Assembly: GCA_008015835.1 (NCBI GenBank) | Contig: SSGH01000014.1 | Span: 1-64,000, forward strand | Source: Lysobacter sp. | GTDB taxonomy: Bacteria > Pseudomonadota > Gammaproteobacteria > Xanthomonadales > Xanthomonadaceae | Reading direction: 5' to 3' | Length of the DNA stretch: 64,000 nucleotides | Part shown: in pieces, positions 8,463 to 17,116 of the stretch | Layout: each line of letters begins with the position of its first letter | How positions within the stretch are numbered: the stretch's first letter is position 1 | Notes under the pieces: model-generated | What the model saw: the letters and a program-made list of their open reading frames with translations, nothing else | Databases searched by the model: none | What the model was told of the DNA's origin: nothing | Program-made: the position numbers and the translations under genes

Positions 8463-9179
8463 CTAAACCCGCTCCGGGGCGAGCGGCCGCAAACTGCCCT
8501 CGTGAAGTTCGAGGACGCGGTCGAGCTTCCGGGCCAGTCTGCGATCGTGGGTGACCAGCACCAGACTGGTGCCGTGGTCGCGGTTGAGCACCAGCATCTG
8601 ATCGAACACCGCCAGGGCGGTTTTTTCGTCGAGATTGCCGGTCGGCTCGTCGCCGAGTACGCAGGCCGGACGGTTGACGAGCGCGCGGGCGACCGCCGCC
8701 CGTTGGCGTTCGCCGCCGGACAATTCGCCGGGCTTGTGCTCCAGCCGGTGCCCGAGGCCCACCGCTTCCAGCAGCGTACGCGCCCGATCGGCGGCCTCCC
8801 GGGCGGTCGTCCCGTTCAGCAGCACCGGCAGCATGACGTTCTCGAGCGCCGAAAACTCCGGCAGCAGATGGTGAAATTGGTAGACGAAACCGAGCGCGCG
8901 ATTGCGCAGCCGGCCGCGCTCGGCGTCGGAGAGCGCGCTCATCTTGTGCCCGGCGACGTAGACCTCCCCGGCGGTCGGCATATCCAGGCCGCCGAGCAGA
9001 TGCAGCAAGGTGCTCTTGCCGGCGCCGGAGGCGCCGACGATCGCGACCGTCTCGCCCCGTTCCACCCGCAACTCCAGGCCGTCGAAGACGGGGGTCCGCA
9101 TCCGCCCTTCGGCGTAGGTCTTGCCGAGGCCTTCGCAACGGATCACCGGATCCGAACCGTGCGCTGCGGCGTCATTCAT
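8463..9179 (-). CDS. lolD: Lipoprotein-releasing system ATP-binding protein LolD
   Basis: LolD is the ABC ATPase that, with LolC/E, extracts lipoproteins from the inner membrane for transfer to LolA. The 238-residue product has Walker [10 protein letters not shown] at 49-57, the LolD-type Q-loop [16 protein letters not shown] at 100-115, signature LSGGERQR at 153-160 and Walker [13 protein letters not shown] at 173-184. The start at 9179 (MNDAAAHG) is chosen because it overlaps the lolC/E stop by 8 bp (ATGAATGA) and gives a standard length; a longer frame reaching 9239 would add an arginine-rich stretch. It is the last gene of the long minus-strand run that begins at 15480. Confidence 0.95.
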   Translation of the reverse strand: MNDAAAHGSDPVIRCEGLGKTYAEGRMRTPVFDGLELRVERGETVAIVGASGAGKSTLLHLLGGLDMPTAGEVYVAGHKMSALSDAERGRLRNRALGFVYQFHHLLPEFSALENVMLPVLLNGTTAREAADRARTLLEAVGLGHRLEHKPGELSGGERQRAAVARALVNRPACVLGDEPTGNLDEKTALAVFDQMLVLNRDHGTSLVLVTHDRRLARKLDRVLELHEGSLRPLAPERV

Positions 9180-10419
9180 AACGCAGCGCCTCCGCCGGTG
9201 CGGTACGCGCCGCGCGCCACGCCGGATACAAGGTCGCAAGGAATGCCATCGTCAGCGCCACGCAGGCGATCACCACGACATCGCCGGTATTGAGCTGGGT
9301 CGGCAAACCTGTGATGTAGTAAACGTCCTCGGGCATCAACACCACGTCGAAGGCGCGCTCGATTCCGCGCAGGATGTGTTCGAGATTGAGCGTGAGCGCG
9401 ATCCCGGCGATCACGCCCGAGACGGTGCCGATCACGCCGATCAGCGACCCTTGCACCATGAAAACTTGCATCACGCCGCGCGGGGTCAAGCCGAGCGTGC
9501 GCAGAATGGCGATATCGGCTTGTTTATCGGTCACCAGCATCACCTGCGAATTTACGAGGGTGAACGCACCCATCAGGATGATCAACGACAGCAGGATCGC
9601 GATCATCGTCTTCTCCAGGCGCAGCGCGCGGAACATATTGGCGTTCTCGCGCGTCCAATCGCTGACGCGGTACGCGCCGCGCAAATACACGGCCAGATCG
9701 CGCGCTACTTCCCAGGCGATATCCATGTCGTGCAGCTTCAAGCGCACGCCGCTAACGCCGTCGCCCATCCGCAGCAGACGCTGCGCGTCGGCGATGTTGA
9801 CCACAGCGAGGCTGCGGTCGAATTCCTGATGGCCGACCTCGAACAAACCGACGACTTTGAAACGCTTGAGCTGCGCGAACGCGCCGAGCGGCGTGCTCTG
9901 AAATTCGGGGGCGTACACGACGACGGTGTCGCCGACATCCACGCCGAGCCACAGCGCCAGTTCGCGCCCGAGGACGATATTGAAACTCCCAGGCTCCAAC
10001 GCGTCCAAACGCGCGCCGCCGACCATCTTCTTCGCGATCACCGAGACATCGGCTTCGCTTTTCGGATCGACGCCGCGGAGCAAAGCGCCCTCTTCCCGCG
10101 GCCCCTGCAGCATCACCGGACGTTCGATGTAGGGCGCGGCGCCAGCGACGCGCGGGTCGCGACGCGCGGCCTCGACCGCGCGCGGCCAATCGCGCATCGG
10201 CTCGCCGTCGGCGCTCACGGTGGCGTGGGCCGCCATCTGCAGCATGCGGTCGCGGATTTCGCGCTGGAAGCCGCTCATCACCGCCAAGGTGGTGATCAGT
10301 ACCGCCACCCCGAGCGCGATACCCAGCATCGAGGCGAAGGAAATGAAGGAAATGAAGCCGTTGCGGCGTTTCGCGCGCAGGTAACGGAGGCCGATGGCGA
10401 CGGGAATGGGTTTGAACAT
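9172..10419 (-). CDS. lolC: Lipoprotein-releasing ABC transporter permease LolC/LolE
   Basis: This is the membrane subunit of the Lol lipoprotein exporter. The 415-residue product starts [18 protein letters not shown], the typical LolC/E beginning, has a first membrane helix at about residues 25-47, a large periplasmic MacB-like core domain, and a C-terminal FtsX-type permease with three helices ([15 protein letters not shown]..., a central pair, and the last near the C terminus before [18 protein letters not shown]). Start at 10419 is chosen because upstream codons lack protein character. Only one permease gene lies here, so it may be one of LolC/LolE or a single LolF-type subunit. It overlaps lolD. 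Confidence 0.92.
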   Translation of the reverse strand: MFKPIPVAIGLRYLRAKRRNGFISFISFASMLGIALGVAVLITTLAVMSGFQREIRDRMLQMAAHATVSADGEPMRDWPRAVEAARRDPRVAGAAPYIERPVMLQGPREEGALLRGVDPKSEADVSVIAKKMVGGARLDALEPGSFNIVLGRELALWLGVDVGDTVVVYAPEFQSTPLGAFAQLKRFKVVGLFEVGHQEFDRSLAVVNIADAQRLLRMGDGVSGVRLKLHDMDIAWEVARDLAVYLRGAYRVSDWTRENANMFRALRLEKTMIAILLSLIILMGAFTLVNSQVMLVTDKQADIAILRTLGLTPRGVMQVFMVQGSLIGVIGTVSGVIAGIALTLNLEHILRGIERAFDVVLMPEDVYYITGLPTQLNTGDVVVIACVALTMAFLATLYPAWRAARTAPAEALRYE

Positions 10420-10453
10420 GCTGATCGGCGCGCGAATCCAGGAAGCGGCGCGG

Positions 10454-10891
10454 CTATGGTGCCATCGTGTCGCGGCCGCGCACAGCATCGCTTTCGGGCA
10501 TCGCCAGTCGCAGTTCACGCCGCAGTGGGGGCGGAAGGGTATCCGGCCACAGGCTTCGACGTTGGAGTTGGCCCTCGCCGTCGCGCCAACTCAGGAACGC
10601 CAGCGGGCCGCGCCACTCGACCCGAAACTCGCGAACCGGCGCGTCGTCGATCGCGACGCGGTCCGGCGCATCGATCGCGATCCGCAGCCGCGGCCGTCGC
10701 GCTTCGCGCCGCGCGAGCACGAGCCCGGCCGCGCAGGCCGCGATCATCAGCGGCCAGGCGAATACTCGCGGCATTTCGGACACCCATACCGAAAACGGCG
10801 CGAGCGCGGCCAAGGCGAGCGACGCCGCGACCGGCCAGCGCGAGGGCCGCCACTCAAACCGGCAGGGCGACGATGCGTTGGACGAGGGCAT
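10454..10891 (-). CDS. YgfX/CptA-like small inner-membrane protein
   Basis: The 145-residue product has two adjacent membrane helices at about residues 17-40 and 44-61, followed by a soluble tail with [10 protein letters not shown] and [19 protein letters not shown]. That tail pattern is the mark of YgfX (CptA), the partner encoded with SdhE in many gammaproteobacteria. YgfX has been described in E. coli as affecting cytoskeletal proteins, but its native role beside SdhE is unsettled. It overlaps the end of sdhE by 38 bp, consistent with the ygfY-ygfX pairing. Confidence 0.75.
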   Translation of the reverse strand: MPSSNASSPCRFEWRPSRWPVAASLALAALAPFSVWVSEMPRVFAWPLMIAACAAGLVLARREARRPRLRIAIDAPDRVAIDDAPVREFRVEWRGPLAFLSWRDGEGQLQRRSLWPDTLPPPLRRELRLAMPESDAVRGRDTMAP

Positions 10892-11117
10892 GCAATTCGG
10901 GATCTTCGGGAGTGTCGTAACCCAGACACCACCGCCAGAGTTTGTCGTCTTCGCAGGCGAGCAAACGCTCGAAGGTGGCGCGCTCGTCGGCGCCGGCGTC
11001 GAGCCAACGCCGGTCGAGATAGCGGCCGAAGAGTTGATCCAACTCGCGCATGCCGCGGCGGCAGCGCCAACGCAGGCGACGCAGTTCGGCTCGATCCGCG
11101 TCGCTCGGCTCGGTCAT
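10854..11117 (-). CDS. sdhE: SdhE (YgfY), FAD assembly factor for succinate dehydrogenase
   Basis: SdhE promotes covalent attachment of FAD to SdhA. The 87-residue product, starting [19 protein letters not shown], contains the hallmark [11 protein letters not shown] motif at about residues 20-30 (RGxxE is the FAD-transfer motif) and the later [15 protein letters not shown]. Length is normal. The ATG at 11117 overlaps the MAPEG stop by 4 bp; the longer open frame upstream is the MAPEG gene read in another frame. Its place directly downstream of sdhB fits its role. Confidence 0.92.
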   Translation of the reverse strand: MTEPSDADRAELRRLRWRCRRGMRELDQLFGRYLDRRWLDAGADERATFERLLACEDDKLWRWCLGYDTPEDPELHALVQRIVALPV

Positions 11118-11551
11118 GCCGCGAAGAGCCCCTGCCGGAGCAGGCCGTAGCCGATGACGCACCACAAGGCCAGCAAAGCGACGACGCTGGCCAGAAACGC
11201 GCGGAAACGGTGCATCACCTTGTTGTAGGTGCAATGGATGACGCTGTGCGCCACGCGCGCGATCGCATACGCCCAAGCCAAGCCGAGCACCCACGGGCCG
11301 GTTTGCCCGGTGATCGCCGCGACCGCCGTCGCGACGTAGAACAGCATCGGCATTTCGAACAGATTACGGAAGTTATCCGCCGCGGCGACGTCGGTGTACA
11401 GCGCCGAAGCTTGCTGCGAGGTCGCGACTTTCTGCGGATGGATGCGGTTGCGCTTCATATCCGCGACGCGACGTTTGAACATCACGCCGAGCACGCCGAA
11501 GGTCAAGGCGACCATCGCGAGCGCGGGCAGGAATATCGCGTGCTGAGTCAT
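11114..11551 (-). CDS. MAPEG family integral membrane protein
   Basis: This 145-residue membrane protein has four hydrophobic segments and the MAPEG-type signature [15 protein letters not shown] at about residues 60-74 and [22 protein letters not shown] near 97-118, where the family has RxxHSxxH. MAPEG proteins include glutathione transferases and related enzymes of eicosanoid metabolism; the bacterial substrate is unknown. It lies between sdhB and sdhE, overlapping sdhE by 4 bp, so it is probably co-transcribed with succinate dehydrogenase, but no functional link is evident from sequence. Confidence 0.85.
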   Translation of the reverse strand: MTQHAIFLPALAMVALTFGVLGVMFKRRVADMKRNRIHPQKVATSQQASALYTDVAAADNFRNLFEMPMLFYVATAVAAITGQTGPWVLGLAWAYAIARVAHSVIHCTYNKVMHRFRAFLASVVALLALWCVIGYGLLRQGLFAA

Positions 11552-11698
11552 GCGGTCCTCGCTGAAAGTCGCGAAACGGGGAGGTCGAGTCTGCCGTCGT
11601 CGCAGCCGCGAACGAACGCGGATGCGGGGACGTACACGAAGATGCGGTGAATGGCATGCGGCATGCGGCGAATGGCCCGACGCGCCGCGGGCGCGGCA

Positions 11699-12481
11699 TC
11701 AGATCTGCCGCGCCAACATCAGTTTCTTGATCTCGCCGATCGCTTTAGCGGGGTTCAAGCCTTTCGGGCAGGTCCGCGCGCAGTTCATGATCGTGTGGCA
11801 GCGATAGAGCTTGAACGGGTCTTCCAAATCGTCCAAGCGCGCGCCGGTGTCCTCGTCGCGGCTGTCGACGATCCAGCGATAGGCCTGCAGCAGAATCGCC
11901 GGGCCGAGATAGCGGTCGCCGTTCCACCAGTAGCTCGGGCAACTGGTGCTGCAGCACGCGCACAGGATGCATTCGTAGAGGCCGTCGAGCTTGGCGCGGT
12001 CGGCTTCCGACTGCAGGCGCTCTTTGTCCGGCGCCGGCGTTTGCGTGCGAATCCACGGCCGGATCGAGGCGTACTGCGCGTAAAAATGCGTGAGGTCCGG
12101 CACCAGATCCTTGATCACCGGCATGTGCGGCAGCGGATAGATCGGCACTTCGGCTTTATCGCATTCGGCGATGGCTTTGGTGCAGGCCAGAGTGTTGGTG
12201 CCGTCGATATTCATCGCGCACGAACCGCAGATGCCCTCGCGGCAGGAACGGCGGAACGTCAGCGTCGGGTCGATCTCGTTCTTGATCTTGATCAACGCGT
12301 CCAAGACCATCGGCCCGCAGGTGTCGAGATCGACTTCGTACACGTCGGTACGCGGATTCTCGTCGTCGTCCGGGCTCCAGCGATACACCTTGAAGCTGCG
12401 CACGCGCTTGGCGCCGGCCGGCGCCGAAAAACGCTTGCCGCCGTGGATTTTGGAATTCTTGGGGAGAGTGAACTCGGCCAT
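11699..12481 (-). CDS. sdhB: Succinate dehydrogenase iron-sulfur subunit SdhB
   Basis: SdhB carries electrons from FAD to quinone through three iron-sulfur clusters. In this 260-residue protein the [2Fe-2S] ligands are Cys80, Cys85, Cys88 and Cys100 ([12 protein letters not shown]), and the [4Fe-4S]/[3Fe-4S] motifs are [11 protein letters not shown] at 171-181 and [17 protein letters not shown] further on. All ligands are present. It starts 12 bp after sdhA, in the order sdhC-D-A-B. The 147 bp downstream before the MAPEG gene contain no gene. Confidence 0.97.
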   Translation of the reverse strand: MAEFTLPKNSKIHGGKRFSAPAGAKRVRSFKVYRWSPDDDENPRTDVYEVDLDTCGPMVLDALIKIKNEIDPTLTFRRSCREGICGSCAMNIDGTNTLACTKAIAECDKAEVPIYPLPHMPVIKDLVPDLTHFYAQYASIRPWIRTQTPAPDKERLQSEADRAKLDGLYECILCACCSTSCPSYWWNGDRYLGPAILLQAYRWIVDSRDEDTGARLDDLEDPFKLYRCHTIMNCARTCPKGLNPAKAIGEIKKLMLARQI

Positions 12482-12493
12482 CGTTGCGATCCG

Positions 12494-14287
12494 TCAGTAG
12501 ACGCGTTTCTTGGGCGGAACGACATCGACATCGCCGCTGAGGGTGTACATGTGCACCGGCCGGTAGTCGATACGGGTCTCGCCCGCGTCGTTCACCCAGC
12601 ACAGCGTGTGCTTCTGCCACTCGCCGTCGTTGCGATCGGGGAAATCCTCGCGAGCGTGCGCACCGCGCGACTCCTTGCGATTTTCGGCCGAGACGATGGT
12701 GACCAGCGCCTGATCGAGCAGGTTCTGCAGTTCCAGCGTTTCGATCAGATCGGAGTTCCACACCAGCGAGCGGTCGGCGACTTTGATGTCGGCGAAACCG
12801 GAATGGATCTCGCGCATCGCGCGCACGCCCTCGGCGAGCGTTTCGCCGGTGCGGAACACCGCGGCGTCCTTCTGCATCGCGCGCTGCATCTTGTCGCGCA
12901 GCGCGGCCGTCGGCGTGCCGCCGTTGGCGTGGCGCAGCTTGTCGAGATTGGCCAGCGCCTTATCGCAAGCGTCGGCCGCGAGCGGCTTGTGGGTCGCGCC
13001 GGACTGGATGGTCTCCGCGCAGCGGTTGGCGACCGCGCGCCCGAATACCACCAGATCGAGCAGCGAATTCGAGCCCAAGCGGTTCGCGCCGTGGACCGAC
13101 ACGCACGCCGCTTCGCCGATGGCGTACAGCCCCGGCACCACCGCGTCGTTGTCGTCGCCCTTCTTCTGCACCACTTCGCCGTGGTAGTTGGTCGGGATGC
13201 CGCCCATGTTGTAGTGGACGGTCGGAATCACCGGAATGGGTTCTTTCTCCACGTCCACGCCCGCGAAGATGCGCGCGCTCTCGGCGATGCCCGGCAGACG
13301 TTTGTGGATCACTTCGGGACCGAGGTGGGTCAGATCGAGCAGGATGTGATCTTTATTCGGGCCGCAGCCGCGGCCTTCGTTGATTTCGATCGTCATCGAA
13401 CGCGACACCATGTCGCGCGGCGCGAGGTCTTTCACGCTCGGCGCGTAGCGCTCCATGAAACGTTCGCCGTTGATATTGCGCAGAATGCCGCCTTCGCCGC
13501 GCACGCCTTCGGTGATCAAACAGCCCGCACCGTAGATGCCGGTGGGATGGAATTGCACGAATTCCATATCCTGCAGGCCCAGGCCCGCGCGCAGCGCCAT
13601 GCCGCCGCCGTCGCCGGTGCAGGTGTGCGCGGAGGTCGCCGAGAAATACGCGCGGCCGTAGCCGCCGGTGGCCAGCACCACGCCCTGCGAGCGGAACAGA
13701 TGCAGCGTGCCTTCCGCCATGTCCAACGCGAGCACGCCGCGGCAGGCGCCCTCCTCGTCCATGATCAAATCGAGCGCGAAGTATTCGATGAAGAACCGGG
13801 CGCTGTGCGCCAGCGACTGCTGATACAGCGTGTGCAGAATCGCATGGCCGGTGCGGTCGGCCGCGGCGCAGGTGCGCTGCGCGGGCGGACCTTCGCCGTT
13901 GCGCGTGGTCATGCCGCCGAACGGGCGCTGATAGATGCGACCGTCTTCGGTGCGCGAGAACGGCACGCCGTAGTGTTCCAGTTCGATGATCGCCGGAATG
14001 GCCTCGCGGCACATGTATTCGATCGCGTCCTGATCGCCCAACCAATCCGAACCTTTCACGGTGTCGAAGAAGTGGTAGCGCCAATCGTCTTCGCCCATGT
14101 TCGCCAGCGCCGCGGCCACGCCACCCTGCGCCGCGACCGTATGCGAGCGGGTCGGGAAGACTTTGGAGATGCACGCGGTCTGCAGGCCTTTCTGCGCCAA
14201 GCCAAAAGTCGCGCGCAAACCCGCGCCGCCGGCGCCGACGACGACCATGTCGTACTTGTGTTCGGTGATCTTATAAGCGGAGGTCAT
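12494..14287 (-). CDS. sdhA: Succinate dehydrogenase flavoprotein subunit SdhA
   Basis: SdhA oxidises succinate to fumarate in the TCA cycle and as respiratory complex II. The 597-residue product shows the dinucleotide-binding [12 protein letters not shown] at about residues 15-26, the SHTVAAQGG segment with the covalent FAD histidine at His49, the active-site region [15 protein letters not shown] and [15 protein letters not shown], and the C-terminal RDDGEWQKH-like end (here [10 protein letters not shown]). Length is normal. It is 81 bp downstream of sdhD and 12 bp upstream of sdhB. Confidence 0.98.
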   Translation of the reverse strand: MTSAYKITEHKYDMVVVGAGGAGLRATFGLAQKGLQTACISKVFPTRSHTVAAQGGVAAALANMGEDDWRYHFFDTVKGSDWLGDQDAIEYMCREAIPAIIELEHYGVPFSRTEDGRIYQRPFGGMTTRNGEGPPAQRTCAAADRTGHAILHTLYQQSLAHSARFFIEYFALDLIMDEEGACRGVLALDMAEGTLHLFRSQGVVLATGGYGRAYFSATSAHTCTGDGGGMALRAGLGLQDMEFVQFHPTGIYGAGCLITEGVRGEGGILRNINGERFMERYAPSVKDLAPRDMVSRSMTIEINEGRGCGPNKDHILLDLTHLGPEVIHKRLPGIAESARIFAGVDVEKEPIPVIPTVHYNMGGIPTNYHGEVVQKKGDDNDAVVPGLYAIGEAACVSVHGANRLGSNSLLDLVVFGRAVANRCAETIQSGATHKPLAADACDKALANLDKLRHANGGTPTAALRDKMQRAMQKDAAVFRTGETLAEGVRAMREIHSGFADIKVADRSLVWNSDLIETLELQNLLDQALVTIVSAENRKESRGAHAREDFPDRNDGEWQKHTLCWVNDAGETRIDYRPVHMYTLSGDVDVVPPKKRVY

Positions 14288-14368
14288 AGGAGCTTCGTGG
14301 TTCGTCGATTCAGCGCGCGCTGACGCGCGGCGATAGGAAAGGCCTGGACTGCGGCGCGAGCGCGAGGC

Positions 14369-14773
14369 TCAGTTCAGCAGCGCGATGCGCGCGAGCGCGT
14401 AGAGCGACGTCAGCGCGCCGAGCGCGCAAACGAAAGAGACGAACACTTGCAGGAAAATCTCGGTCGGGCGGTGGTGAATGTAGTCTTCGATCACCACCTG
14501 CAGGCCGAGCTTGGCGTGCCAGAACAAGGACAGCACGAACAACGTCATCGGAATCGCGTTGATCGGCTTGCCCAGCGTGGTGAAGGCATGGCCGATATCG
14601 GCCCCGGCCAACGCGACCAGCATGCCGAGAATCCAAGGGGTCAACGCGGCCAGAAAGATCGCCGACAGCCGCTGGTGCCAGAAATGACCGGTGCCGGACT
14701 TCGCGGAACCCAAGCCGCGCGCGCGCGCCACGGGCGTGCGGAAATCGCGCACGGTGGACCAGGAGTCGCTCAT
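14369..14773 (-). CDS. sdhD: Succinate dehydrogenase hydrophobic anchor SdhD
   Basis: This 134-residue anchor has three membrane helices and binds heme b and quinone with SdhC. Residues 81-98 (LSLFWHAKLGLQVVIEDY) contain the likely heme ligand His86 and the quinone-site Asp97-Tyr98, matching the E. coli SdhD His71 and DY pair. The start at 14773 (MSDSWSTVRDF) is chosen because it overlaps the sdhC stop in ATGA; the frame stays open much further upstream, but that extension only mirrors sdhC in another frame. Confidence 0.93.
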   Translation of the reverse strand: MSDSWSTVRDFRTPVARARGLGSAKSGTGHFWHQRLSAIFLAALTPWILGMLVALAGADIGHAFTTLGKPINAIPMTLFVLSLFWHAKLGLQVVIEDYIHHRPTEIFLQVFVSFVCALGALTSLYALARIALLN

Positions 14774-15198
14774 ACGCCACCTCGCAATGCCACGAACCAA
14801 ATGCCCGCGGTCACCACCGCGGTCAGGCCGGCGACGACGTAGCCGGAGCGATACACCATCGGAATCTCGTACCCCCAGCCGCTGTCCCACAGCAGGTGGC
14901 GAATGCCGTTCAGCAGGTGATAGACCAAGGCCAACGAGAACACGAACAAGGCCAGCTTGCCGGGTAGCGAGCCCATGATGCCGGCGACGAAGGCGTAGGT
15001 GTCGCCGCCGCGGGACACCGCGAACAACCAGCCGGCGAGACCGAACGCGCCGAACGACAGCACGACCCCGCTGATGCGGTGGAAGATCGACATCACGCTG
15101 GTGATCTGCTTGCGGTAAATCTGCAGATGCGGCGACAAAGGACGCGCGCGTTTGGTCATCTGCGGGTGCGGCGACGCGGGATCTGCGCGGTTGGTCAT
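14770..15198 (-). CDS. sdhC: Succinate dehydrogenase cytochrome b556 subunit SdhC
   Basis: The second membrane anchor of complex II, 142 residues. It contains RPLSPHLQIYR near 19-29, HRISG at 40-44 with the quinone-site Ser43, and VYHLLNGIRHLLWD at 92-105 with the probable heme ligand His94. Three membrane helices are evident. The start at 15198 adds 13 residues relative to an in-frame ATG at 15159 (MTKRARPLSPH), which is an equally plausible start. It overlaps sdhD by 4 bp. Confidence 0.93.
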   Translation of the reverse strand: MTNRADPASPHPQMTKRARPLSPHLQIYRKQITSVMSIFHRISGVVLSFGAFGLAGWLFAVSRGGDTYAFVAGIMGSLPGKLALFVFSLALVYHLLNGIRHLLWDSGWGYEIPMVYRSGYVVAGLTAVVTAGIWFVALRGGV

Positions 15199-15276
15199 CG
15201 GTCGAGCGCCTGAAAGTGGGGAGAACGTGAATGCGACGAGGCGGGCGCGGCGGCCCGGGGAGGCGGGAGATTTCGC

Positions 15277-15480
15277 TCAAAAATCGATACAGCGGCCATT
15301 CTTCTCCCAATCGCCGTAACGGGTGGGTTCGAGCCCTTCGCGACCGCCGATTTCGCGCGGTAGCCCTGCCGGAACCGCGCCGGCATCGGCGCCGTCGAGC
15401 GCCGCAAGCGAGGACTCGGCGTCCGGCGTCGGGTCGGCTGCGGCGGCATTCACGGTGCGTGGAGCGGTTTCGCCTATCAT
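15277..15480 (-). CDS. DUF1674 / SDHAF4-like succinate dehydrogenase assembly protein
   Basis: A 67-residue protein whose last 25 residues carry the DUF1674 signature: EIGGREGLEPTRYGDWEKNG followed by RCIDF. In eukaryotes this family (SDHAF4) protects flavinylated SdhA before it joins SdhB; bacterial members are commonly near sdh genes. The N-terminal 40 residues are Ala/Asp-rich and unconserved-looking. It is the first gene of the minus-strand run and lies 78 bp upstream of sdhC, in head-to-head orientation with ygfZ, from which its start is only 39 bp away. Confidence 0.85.
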   Translation of the reverse strand: MIGETAPRTVNAAAADPTPDAESSLAALDGADAGAVPAGLPREIGGREGLEPTRYGDWEKNGRCIDF

Positions 15481-15519
15481 TTTGGGTTCCTCTGTTCATT
15501 ATTTTATGTCTCCGCGCCC

Positions 15520-16392
15520 ATGCCGGACAACCCGCAAACCGCCTGGTTCGCCCTGATCGACCATCGTCTAATGGCCTTGACCGGCCGCGACGCGGTGGCG
15601 TTCGCCCAGGCGCAGTTCATGAACGACGTAACCGCGCTGCGCGATGGCGACTGGCAGTGGAACGGTTGGCTGACGCCCAAAGGCCGGGTTGTCGCGTTGT
15701 TCGCGCTGCTGCGGATCGACGCCGAAACGCTGTGGCTGGTGTCGCAACGGGACGACGCCGAGACGCTCGCCACGGCCTTACGGCGTTTCGTATTCCGCAG
15801 CAAGGTCGCGATCGCTTTGCCCGACGACGCCCGCATTCTCGGACGTTTGAAGGCGTCCGAACGCGCCTCCGCCGCTCACTGGGCCGCGGCGCCCGAGGGC
15901 GGCGTCGAACTGGACCTCAGCGGCGACGGCGGCGGCCGGGCGATGCGAATCGTCTTCGGGCCTGACACCGCGACCTCGGTCGACGATACGAACGGCCGAG
16001 CGATTTGGATGCAACTGGACCTCCTGCACGGCTGGCCGCGTCTGGACGCCTCCCAGCGCGAACAGTGGACCCCACAGCAGTTGTCGCTGGAGCGGCTCAA
16101 CGCGTTCAGCGTCAAGAAGGGCTGCTACCCCGGGCAGGAAATCGTGGCGCGGACGCACTTTCTGGGGCAGGCCAAACGGGCGCTGGCACGAATCGAGAGC
16201 CCGAGCCCGCTGGCGCCGGGCGACGCCCTCGCCCACGGCGACCGCACGTACGGAACGGTCGTTTCTGCGGTCGGCGACACCGCGCTCGCGGTGGTCGCGA
16301 CGGACGATGCGAGGCCCTCGAACGACGAAAGCCCCGCTTGGGGCGGGGCTTCCTGGCGAATCGGCCCCTTGTTCGAAGGGCTTCGGCGATGA
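15520..16392 (+). CDS. ygfZ: YgfZ/CAF17 folate-binding iron-sulfur cluster protein
   Basis: YgfZ is a tetrahydrofolate-dependent protein needed for maintenance of certain Fe-S enzymes and for tRNA modification by MiaB. The 290-residue product has the GcvT-like fold start (LTGRDAVAFAQAQFMNDV) and the diagnostic KGCYPGQEIVART motif with Cys202 at its centre. Succinate dehydrogenase is one of the Fe-S enzymes linked to YgfZ-type proteins, which fits the divergent sdh cluster. Near the 3' end of the coding sequence there is a perfect 9-bp hairpin (16329-16351). The 39-bp intergenic region to the DUF1674 gene must hold both promoters, including an AT-rich TTATTTTATG stretch. Confidence 0.93.
   Translation: MPDNPQTAWFALIDHRLMALTGRDAVAFAQAQFMNDVTALRDGDWQWNGWLTPKGRVVALFALLRIDAETLWLVSQRDDAETLATALRRFVFRSKVAIALPDDARILGRLKASERASAAHWAAAPEGGVELDLSGDGGGRAMRIVFGPDTATSVDDTNGRAIWMQLDLLHGWPRLDASQREQWTPQQLSLERLNAFSVKKGCYPGQEIVARTHFLGQAKRALARIESPSPLAPGDALAHGDRTYGTVVSAVGDTALAVVATDDARPSNDESPAWGGASWRIGPLFEGLRR
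16329..16351. terminator. Terminator-like hairpin inside the ygfZ coding end
   Basis: Perfect 9-bp stem AAGCCCCGC / GCGGGGCTT with a 5-base loop. It is coding sequence of ygfZ, about 40 bp before its stop. No T-run follows on the plus strand. On the minus strand it lies about 50 bp beyond the stop of the gene at 16403..16915 and could end transcripts of that convergent gene. Confidence 0.4.
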
Positions 16393-16402
16393 AAGGAATG
16401 CC

Positions 16403-16915
16403 TTAACTGAAGAACGAACGCGACGGCGCGTTCTGCTGCGGGTCGTCGCGGGTGCGGTCGCGCTGCTGCGCCTGCTCGATCGTCATCTGGCGCTGTTGCA
16501 GTTCGGCCTCGAACGCGCGGATTTCCTGGATGCTGAGCTGCGCCGGGTGCCCCAGTTCGCTGGTCGGCACGCCCTGGACCCGCAGTTTTTCGTATTCGTG
16601 CGGCGAGCCCTGATAGAACGCCATGTACTGGCCGGCGGCCACGCCGGTGTGCGGGTTGGCCTTGCTCAGCGAAGCGCCGTCGATCGGCGAATCCGGGTCG
16701 AGACGGTTGGAACGGCTGAGTTCCTGGCCTTTCAGGTAGCGCATCGCCGCCAACGACGTCCGGCCCAGATCGGCGGAGGTCATATCGATCCCGTTCTCGA
16801 CATTGGTCTTGTCGAGCACGGAACGGATGTTCATGTATTCGTTGTAGAGCTTGTGATTCTTGGGGTCGAACGGATTGTCGTCTTTGCGTTCTGCGGCGTT
16901 GGGCTCGTTGCTCAT
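16403..16915 (-). CDS. Hypothetical protein, hydrophilic with Gln-rich C terminus
   Basis: I do not recognise this 170-residue protein with certainty. It is soluble, has no signal peptide, starts MSNEPNAAERKDD and shows PFDPKNHKLYNEYM at about residues 16-29, RTSLAAMRYLKGQ in the middle, QYMAFYQGSPHEYEKLRVQG, and a Gln/Arg-rich end. The pattern (an H-x-LY start, an S-LAA segment, a FYQG segment and a Gln-rich tail) recalls the XVIPCD secretion domain of X-T4SS effectors, but the central diagnostic motif is not obvious, so this is only a suggestion. The longer frame to 16981 was not used because the upstream codons look non-coding. It converges on ygfZ. Confidence 0.6.
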   Translation of the reverse strand: MSNEPNAAERKDDNPFDPKNHKLYNEYMNIRSVLDKTNVENGIDMTSADLGRTSLAAMRYLKGQELSRSNRLDPDSPIDGASLSKANPHTGVAAGQYMAFYQGSPHEYEKLRVQGVPTSELGHPAQLSIQEIRAFEAELQQRQMTIEQAQQRDRTRDDPQQNAPSRSFFS

Positions 16916-17116
16916 GAGCGGCGTCTCCACGGACGAACGGACACGGGGGAAGCGGACCGACCCGGAAGGCGCGAGGTTCACGCGGCGTTCCGAACGGCAT
17001 TCCGGCCGATACTACCCGGAGATCCTGCCGTTTGGGTGAACGTCGGTCGTGCCGCAGCCGCCTCCGGTCGCCGCATCGCCGCTCGGTCGCGGCCGCGACG
17101 CCCCGAGCCTATGGTT

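Noticed and set aside
14774..15499. N-terminal extension of sdhD
   Set aside because: The frame is open upstream of 14773 but is the out-of-frame complement of sdhC and the DUF1674 region; SdhD length and the ATGA overlap support the short start.
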